64,000 nucleotides of DNA from the NCBI GenBank assembly GCA_963573315.1, contig OY752144.1:1110501-1174500 (forward strand), read 5' to 3'. Under the pieces are notes generated by a model that saw nothing but the letters and a program-made list of their open reading frames with translations, did no database searches and was not told the DNA's origin. The DNA is from Entomortierella parvispora. Lineage: Eukaryota > Mortierellomycota > Mortierellomycetes > Mortierellales > Mortierellaceae. A program made the position numbers and the translations under genes. Each line of letters begins with the position of its first letter. Position 1 is the first letter of the stretch. This document shows positions 63,711-64,000 of the stretch, in pieces.

Positions 63711-64000
63711 ATGGCCAGCTCTATCGAAGACAATGAACTGCCCAAGAGCGTCCTGACTCGCATCATGAAGCGGGTGGTATGGCTTCGGCATCTCTTGACT
63801 AGACGCCTTCATTCAAGAGGGAACAAAAAAAAGCCGACTCCCTAACGGAATGCGACCCCCATCCTTTGTTCTCAATATAGCTCCCAGAAAACACAAACGT
63901 CCAAGCCAACGCAAAGCTCGCCCTGTCAAAGTCTACCATCCTGTTTATCAACTATCTCGCCTCTGCGTACGGCCTTTTCTTTCTCCTCTCCTGTTGCTAA
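63711..64000 (+). CDS. Histone-fold protein, DNA polymerase epsilon subunit 3/Dpb4-like, partial
   Basis: Exon 1 (63711-63773) reads MASSIEDNELPKSVLTRIMK and exon 2 (63881-63966) continues LPENTNVQANAKLALSKSTI, then LFINYLAS. The pattern LPxxxLTRIxK...A+xALSxxxxxFxxYL is the histone fold of POLE3/CHRAC17 and Dpb4. Such proteins pair with a POLE4/Dpb3 partner in polymerase epsilon and chromatin-remodelling complexes. A donor (GC/gtacgg) at 63967 means the gene continues beyond the window. The CAA-rich sequence before the ATG abuts the gap. Confidence 0.8.

Noticed and set aside
1-64000. CRISPR array, bacterial operons or riboswitches
   Set aside because: No regularly spaced direct repeats with unique spacers; gene structure is eukaryotic with introns throughout.

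Overview
The window looks like nuclear DNA of a Mucoromycota fungus, most likely a Mortierellomycotina. This is inferred from short GT-AG introns, fungal housekeeping genes (TIM23, PEX10, GCP3/Spc98, a Chs4-like protein), a secreted AA11-like copper protein and Ndc10/Crypton-type tyrosine recombinase genes. No taxonomic marker proves it.

Layout. 1-3.98 kb: a partial TLC-domain gene, the mitochondrial stomatin STOML2 (six exons) and an intact tRNA-Lys(CTT). 3.98-18.45 kb: two nearly identical 7.2-kb non-LTR retrotransposons in tandem, each with ORF1 (CCHC knuckle) and ORF2 (AP endonuclease plus reverse transcriptase). Both sit in the tRNA-Lys gene. A 25-bp target-site duplication equal to tRNA nucleotides 1-25 appears three times, and the downstream copy rebuilds a complete tRNA gene. 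18.5-24.8 kb: three older ORF1-only relatives in the same orientation, in a degenerate array. 25.4-36.4 kb: a second mobile region. It holds an intron-rich tyrosine recombinase gene with its catalytic residues, a convergent gene joining an XPG/FEN1-like nuclease domain to a Fanzor (eukaryotic TnpB-like RuvC nuclease), and a 5'-truncated second recombinase gene.

38-64 kb is ordinary gene space: an AA11-like secreted protein, GCP3, PEX10 (tandem with GCP3, divergent from TIM23), TIM23, a PAM2-motif/Alba-like protein, an F-box/LRR-like relic, a single-pass Cys-rich membrane protein, an FAD monooxygenase, the PLP-homeostasis protein, and a Chs4/SKT5-like gene cut by a 200-N gap. After the gap comes the start of a POLE3/Dpb4-like histone-fold gene.

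The strongest leads are the tRNA-Lys LINE that regenerates its own target and so can stack, and the XPG-Fanzor fusion flanked by Crypton-type recombinase genes. Exon borders were placed by hand from splice signals, reading phase and family knowledge. No alignment or database search was run.
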